Below are positions 51,813 through 60,668 of a stretch of DNA of 64,000 nucleotides, one piece after another. Within the stretch, counting starts at the first letter, position 1; each line of letters opens with the position of its first letter. The translations under genes were made by a program, and so were the position numbers. The stretch is from Bacillus horti (GTDB lineage Bacteria; Bacillota; Bacilli; Caldalkalibacillales; JCM-10596), in the NCBI RefSeq assembly GCF_030813115.1, contig NZ_JAUSTY010000020.1:1-64000 (forward strand). The letters are read 5' to 3'. The notes under the pieces were generated by a model that worked only from the letters and a program-made list of their open reading frames with translations, made no database searches and had not been told where the DNA came from.

Positions 51813-52631
51813 ATGTTTTTTGCCTGGATTTTTTTGTTAGGAGTTGTGGCTTCCACGGTTGGAAGCTTAGTTGGATTAGGTGGAGGCGTATTCATAGTTC
51901 CGGTCTTGTTGTTTTTAAGACCTGTGGTCGATGAGCTTGCTACCATTACCCCGCAAATTGCTGTTGGTACTTCACTGGTAGTTGTTTGTTTTACAGCATT
52001 AGGATCAACACTGACTTATGCAAAACAGAAGAAGGTCGATTTTAGCAGTGGGCTTTTTTTCTTTTTGGCTTGTGGTCCTGGTTCGATGTTAGGGGCTTTT
52101 TTGAATAGAGGTTTAAATGAACAAGAGTTTCAATTATTCTTTGGCTTTATGATGCTTCTCATCCTTTACTTATTGATTAGAAACAAGAGGATTAAACCCA
52201 AAAATATTAACTGGCATGTTGAAAAAGAATATATAGATAGTAACGGAAAAAAGCATAGCTACGGCTATCATCGGTATATAGCTTTTTTTATTTGTTTTTT
52301 TATTGGAGTTGCCCAAGGTTTACTTGGCATTGGTGGGGGAGCATTATTAGTTCCAGCTCTTATTTTACTTTTTTGGTTCCCTGCTCATTTAGCCATAGCA
52401 ACAACGATGTTTATTGTTCTACTAGCATCAATTGCTGGAAGTGTTAGTCACTTCTATTTGCAAAATATTGATTGGCTTCTGGTCCTAATATTAGCACCTG
52501 GTGCTCTATTAGGGGGGCAATTGGGAGCTTTTATTAGTAGCAGGTTATCTTCAACTAGGTTAACGGTTCTTCTCAAAGGGATGCTGCTTGTAATTGCCGT
52601 ATTTTCAATATGGAAAGGCTTGTCTTCTTAG
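51813..52631 (+). CDS. TauE/SafE family transporter
   Basis: The 272-residue membrane protein has seven to eight helices in two halves, each starting with the family glycine motif (GLGGGVFIVPVLLF and GIGGGALLVPALILL). The family exports sulfite, sulfoacetate or other organosulfur anions. Nothing nearby indicates the substrate. I start at the ATG at 51813 with AGGAG seven bases upstream. It diverges from the sigma operon. Confidence 0.9.
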   Translation: MFFAWIFLLGVVASTVGSLVGLGGGVFIVPVLLFLRPVVDELATITPQIAVGTSLVVVCFTALGSTLTYAKQKKVDFSSGLFFFLACGPGSMLGAFLNRGLNEQEFQLFFGFMMLLILYLLIRNKRIKPKNINWHVEKEYIDSNGKKHSYGYHRYIAFFICFFIGVAQGLLGIGGGALLVPALILLFWFPAHLAIATTMFIVLLASIAGSVSHFYLQNIDWLLVLILAPGALLGGQLGAFISSRLSSTRLTVLLKGMLLVIAVFSIWKGLSS

Positions 52632-52674
52632 AAGCATCACCACTGTATTCATAGAAATGCTTACAATAGGAAAT

Positions 52675-52707
52675 GCCCTACAAGGTACAGTATGCACCAT
52701 GTAGGGC
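52675..52707. repeat. Inverted repeat after the TauE gene
   Basis: GCCCTACA (52675-52682) and TGTAGGGC (52700-52707) are a perfect pair around 17 bases. There is no T tract on either side, so a terminator role is doubtful. Confidence 0.5.
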
Positions 52708-52780
52708 TGGACATCTAACAGCTATATCATTTTCGGTCATGCATGACCAATAAACAAGTGTCTTAAAATAAGATATTAAA

Positions 52781-52930
52781 TTAAGCTACGCCGCCAAATA
52801 GTCCACCAGCACCAACGATAATCAATAAGACAAACAGGACAACGATCAGCGCGAAGCCGCCGCCATACCCACCGCCGTATCCGCCACCGTATCCTGGATA
52901 TCTAGAATATCCGCCACATCCACAAGACAT
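52781..52930 (-). CDS. YjcZ family spore mini-protein (49 residues)
   Basis: A short minus-strand gene encodes 49 residues: a Cys/Gly/Tyr-rich head ([20 protein letters not shown]) followed by the family core [18 protein letters not shown], one membrane helix. YjcZ-type proteins are sporulation associated. AAAGGAG lies ten bases before the ATG. The family core is unmistakable despite the small size. Confidence 0.88.
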   Translation of the reverse strand: MSCGCGGYSRYPGYGGGYGGGYGGGFALIVVLFVLLIIVGAGGLFGGVA

Positions 52931-52960
52931 ATGCTTCAATCTCCTTTCCGCTAGTTAGGA

Positions 52961-53047
52961 CTAGTAAATACCACAGCTACATCCAATAATAATTAGAAGG
53001 ATAAACAGCACTACTATTAAAGCGAAACCTCCAAAGTATCCTGACAT
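52961..53047 (-). CDS. YjcZ family spore mini-protein (28 residues)
   Basis: A 28-residue minus-strand gene reads [20 protein letters not shown] and ends IGCSCGIY. It shares the FALIVVLF core with its downstream neighbour but lacks the Gly/Tyr-rich head, having a Cys-x-Cys tail instead. AAAGGGGG precedes the ATG. Thirty bases separate it from the second YjcZ gene, so the two are probably cotranscribed. Confidence 0.85.
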   Translation of the reverse strand: MSGYFGGFALIVVLFILLIIIGCSCGIY

Positions 53048-53253
53048 TCCTGTATCCCCCTTTCCATCTTAGCTAATGTATCTTATGACAAGTTGCTGTA
53101 ATCAGACAGGGTATACGTCTAGATGAAAGAAAAATGGTTATTCGCCTTTTCTGGAATGGTATGTATGCTTGCCTTGTCAGGCAGGAAGAGGAGAACATAC
53201 TATATCTTACGATTAATGAAAGCGCATGACTCTTTCACAATCCTCCTTCATTT

Positions 53254-53284
53254 GAGTAGCCGTGATTCAGGGCTACTCTTTTTA
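53254..53284 (+). terminator. Orphan plus-strand terminator
   Basis: GAGTAGCC / GGCTACTC is a perfect 8-bp stem followed by TTTTTAT. No plus-strand gene directly precedes it. It may end the TauE transcript or an unseen small RNA. Confidence 0.75.
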
Positions 53285-53466
53285 TATAGGACGATTAAAA
53301 AACTATACATATTGTGTTGCAAATAATTAAAATATTAAATATAATCAAATTAGTGGGATATACCCAGGCCTTCTTCTGCCAATCAAAAGCTAACAGCTTT
53401 CTTTCATTAACGAATAAATCGATTAGCATAATGATTTGATAATTGTTTCGGAATGTTGATAATAAT

Positions 53467-53495
53467 TTGACAACATGTTTTTGAGATGGTAGTAT
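53467..53495 (+). promoter_or_regulatory. Sigma A promoter of the cold-shock gene
   Basis: TTGACA (consensus -35, 53467-53472), 17 bases, TAGTAT (53490-53495). The transcript would begin near 53502 and carry a 90-base leader, as is common for cold-shock genes whose leader folds with temperature. Confidence 0.82.
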
Positions 53496-53592
53496 ATTTA
53501 CAAATACTTAGTGGCAAATTAAGTATGGTTACAAAGCTGGATTGTGGATTTTGGTGAAAAGAAAGGCTTTAAAATTTAGGAGGTTTTTATTT

Positions 53593-53793
53593 ATGCAACA
53601 AGGTACTGTAAAATGGTTTAATTCAGAAAAAGGTTACGGGTTTATTGAGGTAGAAGGTGGAAATGATGTGTTTGTACACTTTTCTGCAATCCAAGAAGAA
53701 GGATTTAAGACGTTAGAAGAAGGACAAAAGGTTCAATTCGAAATTGTTGATGGAGACCGTGGTCCTCAAGCGTCAAGTGTATCCAAAGTTTAA
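53593..53793 (+). CDS. Cold-shock protein, CspA family
   Basis: The 66-residue single cold-shock domain protein binds single-stranded RNA/DNA. RNP1 KGYGFIEV and RNP2 VFVHFSAI are intact, and the start [20 protein letters not shown] is canonical. The ATG at 53593 follows TAGGAGGT by eight bases. A longer in-frame reading back to 53542 is only leader. Confidence 0.96.
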   Translation: MQQGTVKWFNSEKGYGFIEVEGGNDVFVHFSAIQEEGFKTLEEGQKVQFEIVDGDRGPQASSVSKV

Positions 53794-53836
53794 TACTATT
53801 TATAAGGATAAATATTCAAACACATATGAAAAAATT

Positions 53837-53873
53837 AGCTTGACTCATCGATTGATGCAGTCAAGCTTTTTTG
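53837..53873. terminator. Terminator after the cold-shock gene
   Basis: AGCTTGACT..CAT / ATG..AGTCAAGCT is followed by TTTTTTG. The converging zinc-ribbon gene may also use it. Confidence 0.88.
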
Positions 53874-53885
53874 TTGAAGCTTATT

Positions 53886-54140
53886 TTAGTTTTCTACTTC
53901 TTCAATAGATACGGTCCCTTCTACAGAGCAATGAGGGCAGGAAATATAGTGCAAGCAGGACGAAACGGAAGAGGTGGCTTCTAAAGCCGGTTCAGTCATT
54001 TTGATATGATCTACTTCTCTATATGGGCTATATGGAGCATAATAGTCTGAAATTCTTCCATGATCAAGCATAAGAGTGTTGCACTGGGGACAGGGAATAT
54101 GAATAGAAACCATACCGTTACAAGTGGGGCACATGGACAT
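53886..54140 (-). CDS. Zinc-ribbon protein, unknown
   Basis: The 84-residue protein has three CxxC pairs: CPTC (4-7), CPQC (17-20) and CPHC (about 69-72), plus a single Cys near 62. This suggests one or two zinc ribbons linked by a Tyr/Pro-rich segment (YYAPYSPYREVDHIKM). I do not recognise the family. It is monocistronic, convergent with the cold-shock gene. Confidence 0.75.
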   Translation of the reverse strand: MSMCPTCNGMVSIHIPCPQCNTLMLDHGRISDYYAPYSPYREVDHIKMTEPALEATSSVSSCLHYISCPHCSVEGTVSIEEVEN

Positions 54141-54313
54141 CCTTTTACCCCCTTTACATGATCTAAATTTCTAAAAAGCTTTTACCTGAGCATTAGGATG
54201 TAAAGATAGTGTTTACGAACGGGATAATGGTTATGCAAGAGTTAGGCTTTGCTTTCCTTTTTCTTTCGTGCTATGGTGAGTAGGAATACTTTTGAATAAA
54301 CGGAGTGGACTTA

Positions 54314-54694
54314 ATGGGTAAATATACATTAACAAAGCATTTTTGGATCTCTTGTGCACATCAGGTTATGGGAGCAGGTAAGTGCGAAAGGGTTCATGGA
54401 CATAATTATAAAGTGACTTTTTGTGTACAGGGCACTGAGCTTGATGACAAGCAGATGCTTATTGATTTTAGAGAAGTTAAACACGCTATTGAAAAAAAAT
54501 ATGATCATCACTTGCTAAATGATTTTCCTGAATTTAATCTTGAGCTTGGAGGGGCTAACCCGTCCACAGAAAAAGTGGCTGAGGTTTTCTATACACAAAT
54601 TAAGGAATTGTGTGTAGCTAAAACGAATCGCCCTTCTCTCCTTTGGGTAGAAGTACAGGAAACAAATGAAGCGTTTGCTCGTTATGAGGAGTAA
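54314..54694 (+). CDS. queD: 6-carboxytetrahydropterin synthase QueD
   Basis: QueD catalyses the second step of queuosine/7-deazaguanine synthesis. The 126-residue protein has zinc ligands His16 (CAHQV), His28 and His30 (VHGHNY), catalytic Cys24, and DHHLLND plus the C-terminal WVEVQETNEAFARYEE. I use the ATG at 54314, eight bases after GGAG. The queC and queE partners are not adjacent. I looked for a preQ1 riboswitch upstream and did not find one. Confidence 0.93.
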   Translation: MGKYTLTKHFWISCAHQVMGAGKCERVHGHNYKVTFCVQGTELDDKQMLIDFREVKHAIEKKYDHHLLNDFPEFNLELGGANPSTEKVAEVFYTQIKELCVAKTNRPSLLWVEVQETNEAFARYEE

Positions 54695-54725
54695 GAACGA
54701 AAAAGAATAAAGGACATAAAAATGA

Positions 54726-54757
54726 AAAAGTGGCTATCTGCTCATATAGAGATAGCC
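54726..54757. terminator. Terminator between queD and the DUF2759 gene
   Basis: AAAGTGGCTATCT and AGATAGCCACTTT form a perfect 13-bp stem with a 2-sided A/T flank, suited to both convergent genes. Confidence 0.88.
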
Positions 54758-54809
54758 ACTTTCATATTGGATTGATTCATTTATCCTTATATGTTAAGTA
54801 CCCCAAGGA

Positions 54810-54968
54810 TCAGCTTGAGAAAAATGTTTCCATGAAACTAAACCATCCGAATATAGCGAATGAAACAAAGCTAAATCCTGCAGCGAGTAGGTTCTTTTCC
54901 TTTAGCGATCTTAATAAACCAAATAAGCTTAATAGGGCAATTAGAAACGTAACTATGATAAAGATCAT
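54810..54968 (-). CDS. DUF2759-type small membrane protein (52 residues)
   Basis: A short minus-strand gene encodes 52 residues: MIFIIVTFLIALLSLFGLLR, a basic loop SLKEKNLLAAG, and a second helix with AIFGWFSFMETFF. The FGWFSxM signature and length match the DUF2759 family of Bacillaceae. AAGGAGG lies nine bases before the ATG, a near-perfect site. Function is unknown. Confidence 0.85.
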   Translation of the reverse strand: MIFIIVTFLIALLSLFGLLRSLKEKNLLAAGFSFVSFAIFGWFSFMETFFSS

Positions 54969-55096
54969 CGCGCACAACCTCCTTACAGCTAGTATGTATC
55001 CTTGCGTATTATTTTACTCTTATTTATCCCATTTGTCGAGATGAAGCATATAAAAGGTAGTAGACATTTGAATTTTTTGTGAAGGAGGCAAAGAGG

Positions 55097-55963
55097 TTGC
55101 AGAGTACGATCATTAAGCTTAATGACAGTTATTATACCCAAGCCCTACTTTTATTAAAAGAAGAAGAGTTGTGGAATCTGATTCCTTATGATGCCTTTTT
55201 ACGTTATGGCTTACAGCATCCTGAGCATGAATGGTTTGGGGAAGTTGAGCAAGGAAGTCTCGTAAGGCTATTATACAAAACAAAGCAGCTTATACATCTT
55301 GTTTCCCCTAAGCCTTTTCACTTGTCACGCTTATCAACGCTTATTCGGTCTTCAAAAGCTCCTATCATAATGCATGGAAAAAAGGAAACCGTAGAAGGTT
55401 TCCTGTTCGGAATGCGTAACCGCCGCCTAAAGAAAATGGATGATGCATTATTTGTCCAGCAATCTGTCCATACATCCCGTATTATAAGGTCAGTCCCAAT
55501 AGATGCAAAGAACTCAGTTCATCTTCGTCCTGCTGAAGAAAAGGATTATCTCAATATCCTTGAGCTTTATAAGAAAAGTGATATCGATCATCTTGTTGAC
55601 CCGGTTTTAATTCAGCAGCTGATTCAGCTAAAAAAAGTAAAAATTGCTGAAAAAATAAATCATTATGGACACAATTCTTCTTTTGACACTCGTTCTAACC
55701 CCAAGCTTCTAGGAACACTAATGTGTTTAAAGGAGTCCAAAAGATATGTGCTACTTGGGGGATTGCTTGTTCATCCAGAGTATAGACATCATGGCATTGC
55801 CTCTAAGCTAGGGCGCGACGTTATTTTAGACGCTAACTCTAGAGGCAAGAAGATCTGTTTTTATTATAATGATAAATCTCTAAAAAGATTTTATGAAAAA
55901 ATTGAGCTAGAACCATTAGGCAGATGGGTTTCCTATGTTATTACCTCAAAAGCAACAACCTGA
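55097..55963 (+). CDS. GNAT-family N-acetyltransferase
   Basis: The 288-residue protein has an N-terminal half with an unusual GNAT-like or degenerate region (about 1-140). Its C-terminal GNAT domain (about 140-285) has the acetyl-CoA motif GGLLVHPEYRHHGIASKLG and FYYNDKSLKRFYEKIELEPLG. The substrate is unknown. The TTG at 55097 lies eight bases after GGAGG. Its last 31 bases overlap the converging gene on the other strand. Confidence 0.85.
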   Translation: MQSTIIKLNDSYYTQALLLLKEEELWNLIPYDAFLRYGLQHPEHEWFGEVEQGSLVRLLYKTKQLIHLVSPKPFHLSRLSTLIRSSKAPIIMHGKKETVEGFLFGMRNRRLKKMDDALFVQQSVHTSRIIRSVPIDAKNSVHLRPAEEKDYLNILELYKKSDIDHLVDPVLIQQLIQLKKVKIAEKINHYGHNSSFDTRSNPKLLGTLMCLKESKRYVLLGGLLVHPEYRHHGIASKLGRDVILDANSRGKKICFYYNDKSLKRFYEKIELEPLGRWVSYVITSKATT

Positions 55964-56331
55964 GGAATGGGCTCTTTGCTTTGATGATCATGATAGAAAA
56001 TAATGGGTCCACTGCTTTTTAATGCTTTGCCTTGCTCAGCAAATCCAAGAATACCGTTAGCAGCTTCGGCAAGAGTTAGAACCGTTTTTTCTCCATTGGC
56101 TTGGACAAGCTGAACAGCTGTACTGTTTGGTAGAGGCTCAGCATGGTTCAAAAAAGGCTCAAATGGAATGCCATAAGATCCTGATGCTTCTCTTTCAGGC
56201 ACTTCTGCACGCTCTCCAGATGCGAGGAATAGCTCAAGGTTTATTTTTCTCTTATCAAAGATCCATACGCTTGGATCTAGATTTATGGTGTATGCTGTGT
56301 TGCCTCTAATCGGCACAATAGTAGTACTCAT
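55933..56331 (-). CDS. Conserved-looking soluble protein, unknown
   Basis: The 132-residue protein starts MSTTIVPIRGNTAYTINLDP and continues with SVWIFDKRKINLELFL, then an acidic-to-neutral beta-rich body ending in PQVVAFEVIT. I recall Bacillus proteins beginning with the same IRGN..YTI.LDPSVWIFD pattern but cannot assign a function. I start at the ATG at 56331, preceded by AAAGGAT. It overlaps the GNAT gene tail to tail. Confidence 0.7.
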   Translation of the reverse strand: MSTTIVPIRGNTAYTINLDPSVWIFDKRKINLELFLASGERAEVPEREASGSYGIPFEPFLNHAEPLPNSTAVQLVQANGEKTVLTLAEAANGILGFAEQGKALKSSGPIIFYHDHQSKEPIPQVVAFEVIT

Positions 56332-56567
56332 AAAAACATCCTTTCTAGTAAAAGTTTCAAAATAGAAATGCATAGTGTGTTTTGATGGATTCATTATAAG
56401 CTTTTTTCTTGGTGATGTCATTTTGGTAGCTTACGTGTTTTAAATGATAAGTGTTCGGATATCAATTCATAAAGGAAGTTATCCAAAGGTGGGTGACCCT
56501 CTGAATAATTGAAAAACTGTCGGTCATCATAATAAAAATAAGGTTTGTAAGGGAGCTGAGCTTTCAA

Positions 56568-57533
56568 ATGAATGTCCTGTTCACTCAAAATGAATCAGAG
56601 TTAAATGAAACTGAAATTCAAAGCATACTAGAAGATATGATTACGACGCATAAAGCCAAATGCTGCACAGGAAAAGTAGCGGATTACATCCCTGAGCTAG
56701 GAAAAGCTAATGAAAACCAGTTGGGTATTAGTATTTGTACGGTGCAGGGACAGCTTATCGAAGCTGGAGATGTGGATTCCCCCATTACTCTGCAAAGTAT
56801 CTCTAAGGTCATAACGCTTGCTTTAGCGCTAATGGATCAGGGCGAACAGAAGGTTTTTGAGAAAATAGGAATGGAGCCTACCGGAGACCCGTTTAACTCC
56901 ATTGTGAAGCTCGAAACGATTTCTCCAAACAAACCATTGAATCCTATGATTAACGCAGGAGCTATCGCGGTTACATCTCTGATTAAAGGGGCAGATGTGG
57001 AGGAGAAGCTAGAGCGGATTCTCTCTTTTATTAGAAAGCTAAGTGGTAATTCAAAAATAACTTATAATAAAAAAATGGCTCGATCTGAGGAAGAAACGGC
57101 TAATTTAAATCGAGCTCTTGCTTTTTTTATGAAAGAGCATGGCGTGATTGAAGGAGAGGTTGATCACATTCTAGAACTGTATTTTAAACATTGTGCTATT
57201 GAAGGCTGCTGCAAGGATCTGGCCCGTATCGGGGCTGTTTTAGCAAACAATGGAAAGGATTTGCAAACCGGCGAAACGATCATCCCTTTACATATAGCTC
57301 GAATTTGTAAAACATTTATGGTGACGTGTGGGATGTATAACGCATCTGGTGAATTTGCTATTCGTGTTGGTATACCAGCTAAAAGTGGTGTTTCAGGTGG
57401 CATACTAGCAGCCCTTCCTTTTAAGCTTGGGTTAGGGGTAATTGGTCCAGCCCTTGATGAACGTGGGAACAGTATTGCTGGAGTCGCCTTATTAGAGGAA
57501 ATGTCTCAAAGATGGAATTTCAGTATTTTTTAA
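56568..57533 (+). CDS. glsA: Glutaminase
   Basis: The enzyme hydrolyses glutamine to glutamate and ammonia. The 321-residue beta-lactamase-fold protein has the Ser-x-x-Lys pair S77/K80 (LQSISKVI), [37 protein letters not shown] and [14 protein letters not shown]. It pairs with ylaN just downstream, as ylaM and ylaN do in B. subtilis. GGGAG lies 12 bases before the ATG, slightly far. Confidence 0.95.
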   Translation: MNVLFTQNESELNETEIQSILEDMITTHKAKCCTGKVADYIPELGKANENQLGISICTVQGQLIEAGDVDSPITLQSISKVITLALALMDQGEQKVFEKIGMEPTGDPFNSIVKLETISPNKPLNPMINAGAIAVTSLIKGADVEEKLERILSFIRKLSGNSKITYNKKMARSEEETANLNRALAFFMKEHGVIEGEVDHILELYFKHCAIEGCCKDLARIGAVLANNGKDLQTGETIIPLHIARICKTFMVTCGMYNASGEFAIRVGIPAKSGVSGGILAALPFKLGLGVIGPALDERGNSIAGVALLEEMSQRWNFSIF

Positions 57534-57616
57534 AGGGTGAACCCTTCTATTCCTTGCAATTTTCACTAATACGTCTTATTATTGAGAGTAGGACAGAAGG
57601 AACGGAGGGATATCGA

Positions 57617-57925
57617 TTGTCAACAGAAACCTTGCTTGAATCTAATGAAAAAGCGTTAGCGTTGTTAAAGGCTGATGCAGATAAAATTTTGAAATTGATT
57701 GCTGTTCAAATGGAACATTTGACAATGCCTCAATGTCCTTTATATGAAGAAGTGCTAGATACCCAAATGTTTGGACTATCACGTGAAATAGATTTTGCCA
57801 TCCGACTAGGACTTATATCAGAGGTTACTGGGAAGGGCATATTATCTGAATTAGAGCGCAAGCTTGCTGAATTACATGATAGGTTTGAGAATATTCAAGA
57901 TCAGCAAAACCGTTCAGGTGAGTAA
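57617..57925 (+). CDS. ylaN: YlaN (DUF1507/UPF0358) protein
   Basis: The 102-residue helical protein carries the very conserved block [19 protein letters not shown]-like sequence ([20 protein letters not shown] here) and [13 protein letters not shown]. YlaN has been described in B. subtilis as an iron-responsive partner of Fur. I start at the TTG at 57617, seven bases after GGAGGGA; an ATG at 57512 would overlap glsA and give an unnatural extension. Confidence 0.92.
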   Translation: MSTETLLESNEKALALLKADADKILKLIAVQMEHLTMPQCPLYEEVLDTQMFGLSREIDFAIRLGLISEVTGKGILSELERKLAELHDRFENIQDQQNRSGE

Positions 57926-57987
57926 ATTTCATACACTTCAAGATCATTGAGATTTAGACTGCCTTTGCTTATAGGGATATAAGCTTA

Positions 57988-58012
57988 CTGGACCTTATGA
58001 GGTCCTTTTTTC
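57988..58012 (+). terminator. Terminator after ylaN
   Basis: GGACCT-TATG-AGGTCC is followed by TTTTTTC. Confidence 0.85.
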
Positions 58013-58056
58013 ATAGTTTGTAATTAAAACGATCAAAATGAGAAAGAGGAAATTGA

Positions 58057-58563
58057 ATGGATTATATGGTCATTATTAGTTTATTTATTATTACTCTTCC
58101 CGTTGCTTCTATTATACATGAATGGGGGCATTTCATAGGTGCTAGGTTGCTCGGCGTGCAAGTGGAGCGAGTTCATATAGGAACAGGCGCACATTTTTTT
58201 AAATGGAAGCAAGGATCTACGGAATTCCAGTATAATTGGAACTGTTTTCTTGGGGGATATTATATTTTAGATAATGAAGAGTCTTATCCAAGATGGAAGA
58301 GAATGATAATTATTTTTGCAGGATCGACGACAAGCTTACTTGTTTATATAATCGCATTTTTAGTTGATTATTTTTTCATTACTGTTAATGGTACATTTTG
58401 GGGCAACTGGTTTTACATATTTATGGTGGTCAATGCCTATATGGGAGTGATACAGTTATTCCCCTTTCGAAAAGATGTTTCTCTTAAAGAGGCAGGTCAT
58501 CCGTCTGACGGATTAAATTTGACTCGATTGATCGTGAATAAAAAGGGTGGTGGGAATAAATGA
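58057..58563 (+). CDS. Small M50-type membrane metalloprotease-like protein
   Basis: The 168-residue protein has an HEWGH zinc motif at residues 21-25 inside the first membrane helix, two more helices (about 85-108 and 120-140) and FPFRKDVSLKEAGHPSDGLNL, which may supply the third metal ligand (Asp of PSDG, as in the NPxxD motif). It is small for a site-2 protease and lacks a PDZ domain. It overlaps pcp by 4 bases. Activity is unproven. Confidence 0.75.
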   Translation: MDYMVIISLFIITLPVASIIHEWGHFIGARLLGVQVERVHIGTGAHFFKWKQGSTEFQYNWNCFLGGYYILDNEESYPRWKRMIIIFAGSTTSLLVYIIAFLVDYFFITVNGTFWGNWFYIFMVVNAYMGVIQLFPFRKDVSLKEAGHPSDGLNLTRLIVNKKGGGNK

Positions 58564-59162
58564 GAAAGTGCTTAATAACGGGATTTGAACCCTTTTTAGA
58601 CCATCCGATTAATCCAACTGAAGAGATCGTTAAAGCTCTAAATGGACAGCAACTTGGGGAAGTACAGGTAATTGGAAAAATTCTTCCGGTCTCCTTTAAA
58701 GAAGCCGGTCAAAGGATCGTTACCTACATTAAGGAACTGCAGCCCGATATCGTTGTATGTTTGGGTCTATCTGCTGGTAGAACCTCTATATCTCCTGAAC
58801 GAGTAGCCATTAACTGTATGGATGGAGCTAGGGATAATGATGGAACAAAGTGGGAGGATGAGAAAATTGCTCCTACTGGTCTAGCCGCGTATTTCTCCAC
58901 ATTACCTATCCGTACGATGGTTAATCAATTGCATGAAGCAAGGCTCCCAGGAAAAATATCGAACACCGCAGGGACTTATGTTTGTAATCATGTGATGTAC
59001 AGTGTCTTACATCATTTAAGCACTCAAGGACTTGAACATATTCCTGCTGGTTTTATTCATGTTCCAGCCAGTCATGAGCTAAGTTTTCATCAGCCTAAAT
59101 ACCCCAGTATTTCAACGGTTGATTTAATTAAGGGTATACAGATTTGTATAGAAGCAATCTAA
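58560..59162 (+). CDS. pcp: Pyrrolidone-carboxylate peptidase
   Basis: The cytosolic cysteine peptidase removes N-terminal pyroglutamate. The 200-residue C15 protein has the triad Glu80 (SPERVAIN), Cys142 (GTYVCNHVMY) and His167 (FIHVPAS), with TGFEPFLDHPINPTEE at the start. It is coupled to the M50-like gene by a 4-base overlap and followed after 25 bases by rocD. Products (amino acids, pyroglutamate) feed the glutamate pool, as do glsA and rocD nearby. Confidence 0.95.
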   Translation: MRKCLITGFEPFLDHPINPTEEIVKALNGQQLGEVQVIGKILPVSFKEAGQRIVTYIKELQPDIVVCLGLSAGRTSISPERVAINCMDGARDNDGTKWEDEKIAPTGLAAYFSTLPIRTMVNQLHEARLPGKISNTAGTYVCNHVMYSVLHHLSTQGLEHIPAGFIHVPASHELSFHQPKYPSISTVDLIKGIQICIEAI

Positions 59163-59187
59163 ATTAAAGAAGAAAGGAAGATGATCA

Positions 59188-60381
59188 ATGAAAAATACTG
59201 TATCTATTATTGAGCAAACAGAACAATATGGAGCTAGGAATTACCATCCCCTTCCTATTGTTATTTCTAAGGCAGAGGGTGTTTGGGTAGAGGATCCTGA
59301 AGGAAATAAATATATGGACATGCTTAGCGCATATTCTGCTTTAAATCAGGGTCACCGTCATCCAAAGGTGATTCAAGCCCTGAAGGATCAGGCGGATTTA
59401 GTAACATTGACATCTCGTGCCTTTCATAATGATCGTTTAGGCGAATTTTATCAAAGGCTGGCGCAGGTCACAGGAAAAGAAATGATTTTACCAATGAACA
59501 CAGGAGCTGAAGCGGTAGAAACGGCAATCAAGACGGTAAGACGCTGGGCTTATGATATTAAACAAGTTCCTGAAAATCAAGCTGAGATTATTGTTTTTGA
59601 AGGGAACTTTCATGGGCGAACGGTTACGGTGACTTCGTTTTCATCAGAGGAGGAGTATAAGCGGGGGTTTGGACCATTCACTCCGGGCTTTAAGCTCTTA
59701 CCTTATGGGGATATCGATGCTCTTAAGCAAGCGATAAATCCGAACACAGCTGCAATTTTGATAGAACCGATTCAAGGAGAAGCGGGTATTATTATCCCAC
59801 CAGAGGGATTTTTAAAAGCGATTCGGGAGCTTTGCTTGGAGCACCAAATTTTGTTTGTTGCTGATGAAATTCAAACCGGGTTTGGACGAACAGGGAAGAT
59901 GTTTGCCTCCGATTGGGAACAGGTTGTGCCAGATATCTATATAATGGGGAAGGCTTTAGGAGCAGGTGTGTTTCCAATATCAGCTATAGCGGCTAATCGT
60001 GATGTTCTTGGAGTATTTGAGCCAGGATCTCACGGCTCTACATTTGGCGGGAACCCGCTAGGCTGTGCCGTAGCGATTGCTGCTTTGGACGTTCTAAAGG
60101 AGGAGAGTTTGGTGGAGCGCTCCTTAGAGCTAGGTGAGTATTTCAAGGCTCAACTTAAGGAAATTAATAATCCAACGATTGTAGACGTTCGGGGTCGAGG
60201 GCTATTCATTGGTGTGGAACTGAAGGAAAAGGCTCGTCCATACGCTGAGAAACTGAAAGAAAAAGGGCTACTCTGTAAAGAAACGCATGAAACTATTATC
60301 AGATTTGCTCCACCTCTAACGATTTCGAAAGAGGATTTAGACTGGGCCATTGCAAAAATCAAAGAGGTACTAGCCGTATAG
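59188..60381 (+). CDS. rocD: Ornithine aminotransferase
   Basis: RocD converts ornithine and 2-oxoglutarate to glutamate semialdehyde and glutamate. The 397-residue class-III PLP enzyme has the Schiff-base Lys255 (IMGKALGAG), [36 protein letters not shown] and the C-terminal [11 protein letters not shown] ([13 protein letters not shown]). AGAAAGGAAG precedes the ATG. Other roc genes are not adjacent. No RocR/AhrC site is obvious. Confidence 0.96.
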   Translation: MKNTVSIIEQTEQYGARNYHPLPIVISKAEGVWVEDPEGNKYMDMLSAYSALNQGHRHPKVIQALKDQADLVTLTSRAFHNDRLGEFYQRLAQVTGKEMILPMNTGAEAVETAIKTVRRWAYDIKQVPENQAEIIVFEGNFHGRTVTVTSFSSEEEYKRGFGPFTPGFKLLPYGDIDALKQAINPNTAAILIEPIQGEAGIIIPPEGFLKAIRELCLEHQILFVADEIQTGFGRTGKMFASDWEQVVPDIYIMGKALGAGVFPISAIAANRDVLGVFEPGSHGSTFGGNPLGCAVAIAALDVLKEESLVERSLELGEYFKAQLKEINNPTIVDVRGRGLFIGVELKEKARPYAEKLKEKGLLCKETHETIIRFAPPLTISKEDLDWAIAKIKEVLAV

Positions 60382-60441
60382 AGTGAACTGAAGCTTTATA
60401 AGAATAGCTGAATAAATGGGATACATTAGGAATAAGATGAG

Positions 60442-60471
60442 GAACAGCCATAACTTGGCTGTTCTTTTTTT
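60442..60471 (+). terminator. Terminator of the pcp-rocD unit
   Basis: GAACAGCCA-TAACT-TGGCTGTTC is a perfect 9-bp stem followed by TTTTTTTG. Confidence 0.92.
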
Positions 60472-60668
60472 GATCTAAGTTGTACGCTAGTTACGGATTT
60501 GGCTTAAGTGACAGCTATTAAGGAATAATCTTTGGGGAAAAATAAGTTTTTTATAAAAAGTAGTTTAGGTGAATCTTATTAGGGGTACGTACAATTTGTC
60601 CTGTTTTGTATATCCTCTAAGTTTCCCCTGGCAAGACCTCTTTTCTATAGATTGGTGAGGTGATGGTA

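Larger units (their letters stand above)
53048..53592. other. Intergenic region between yjcZ genes and the cold-shock gene
   Basis: I see no convincing gene. A frame of 67 codons at 53123 crosses a terminator and lacks a ribosome site. On the minus strand CATAAGATA near 53085 resembles a sigma E/K -10 for the yjcZ pair. A plus-strand terminator is at 53254-53284 and the cold-shock promoter at 53467-53495. Confidence 0.55.

Noticed and set aside
53123-53326. Plus-strand frame of 67 codons
   Set aside because: It crosses an intrinsic terminator, lacks a ribosome site and resembles no protein I know.
54141-54313. Possible preQ1 riboswitch ahead of queD
   Set aside because: The expected short pseudoknot core and A-rich tail are not present.
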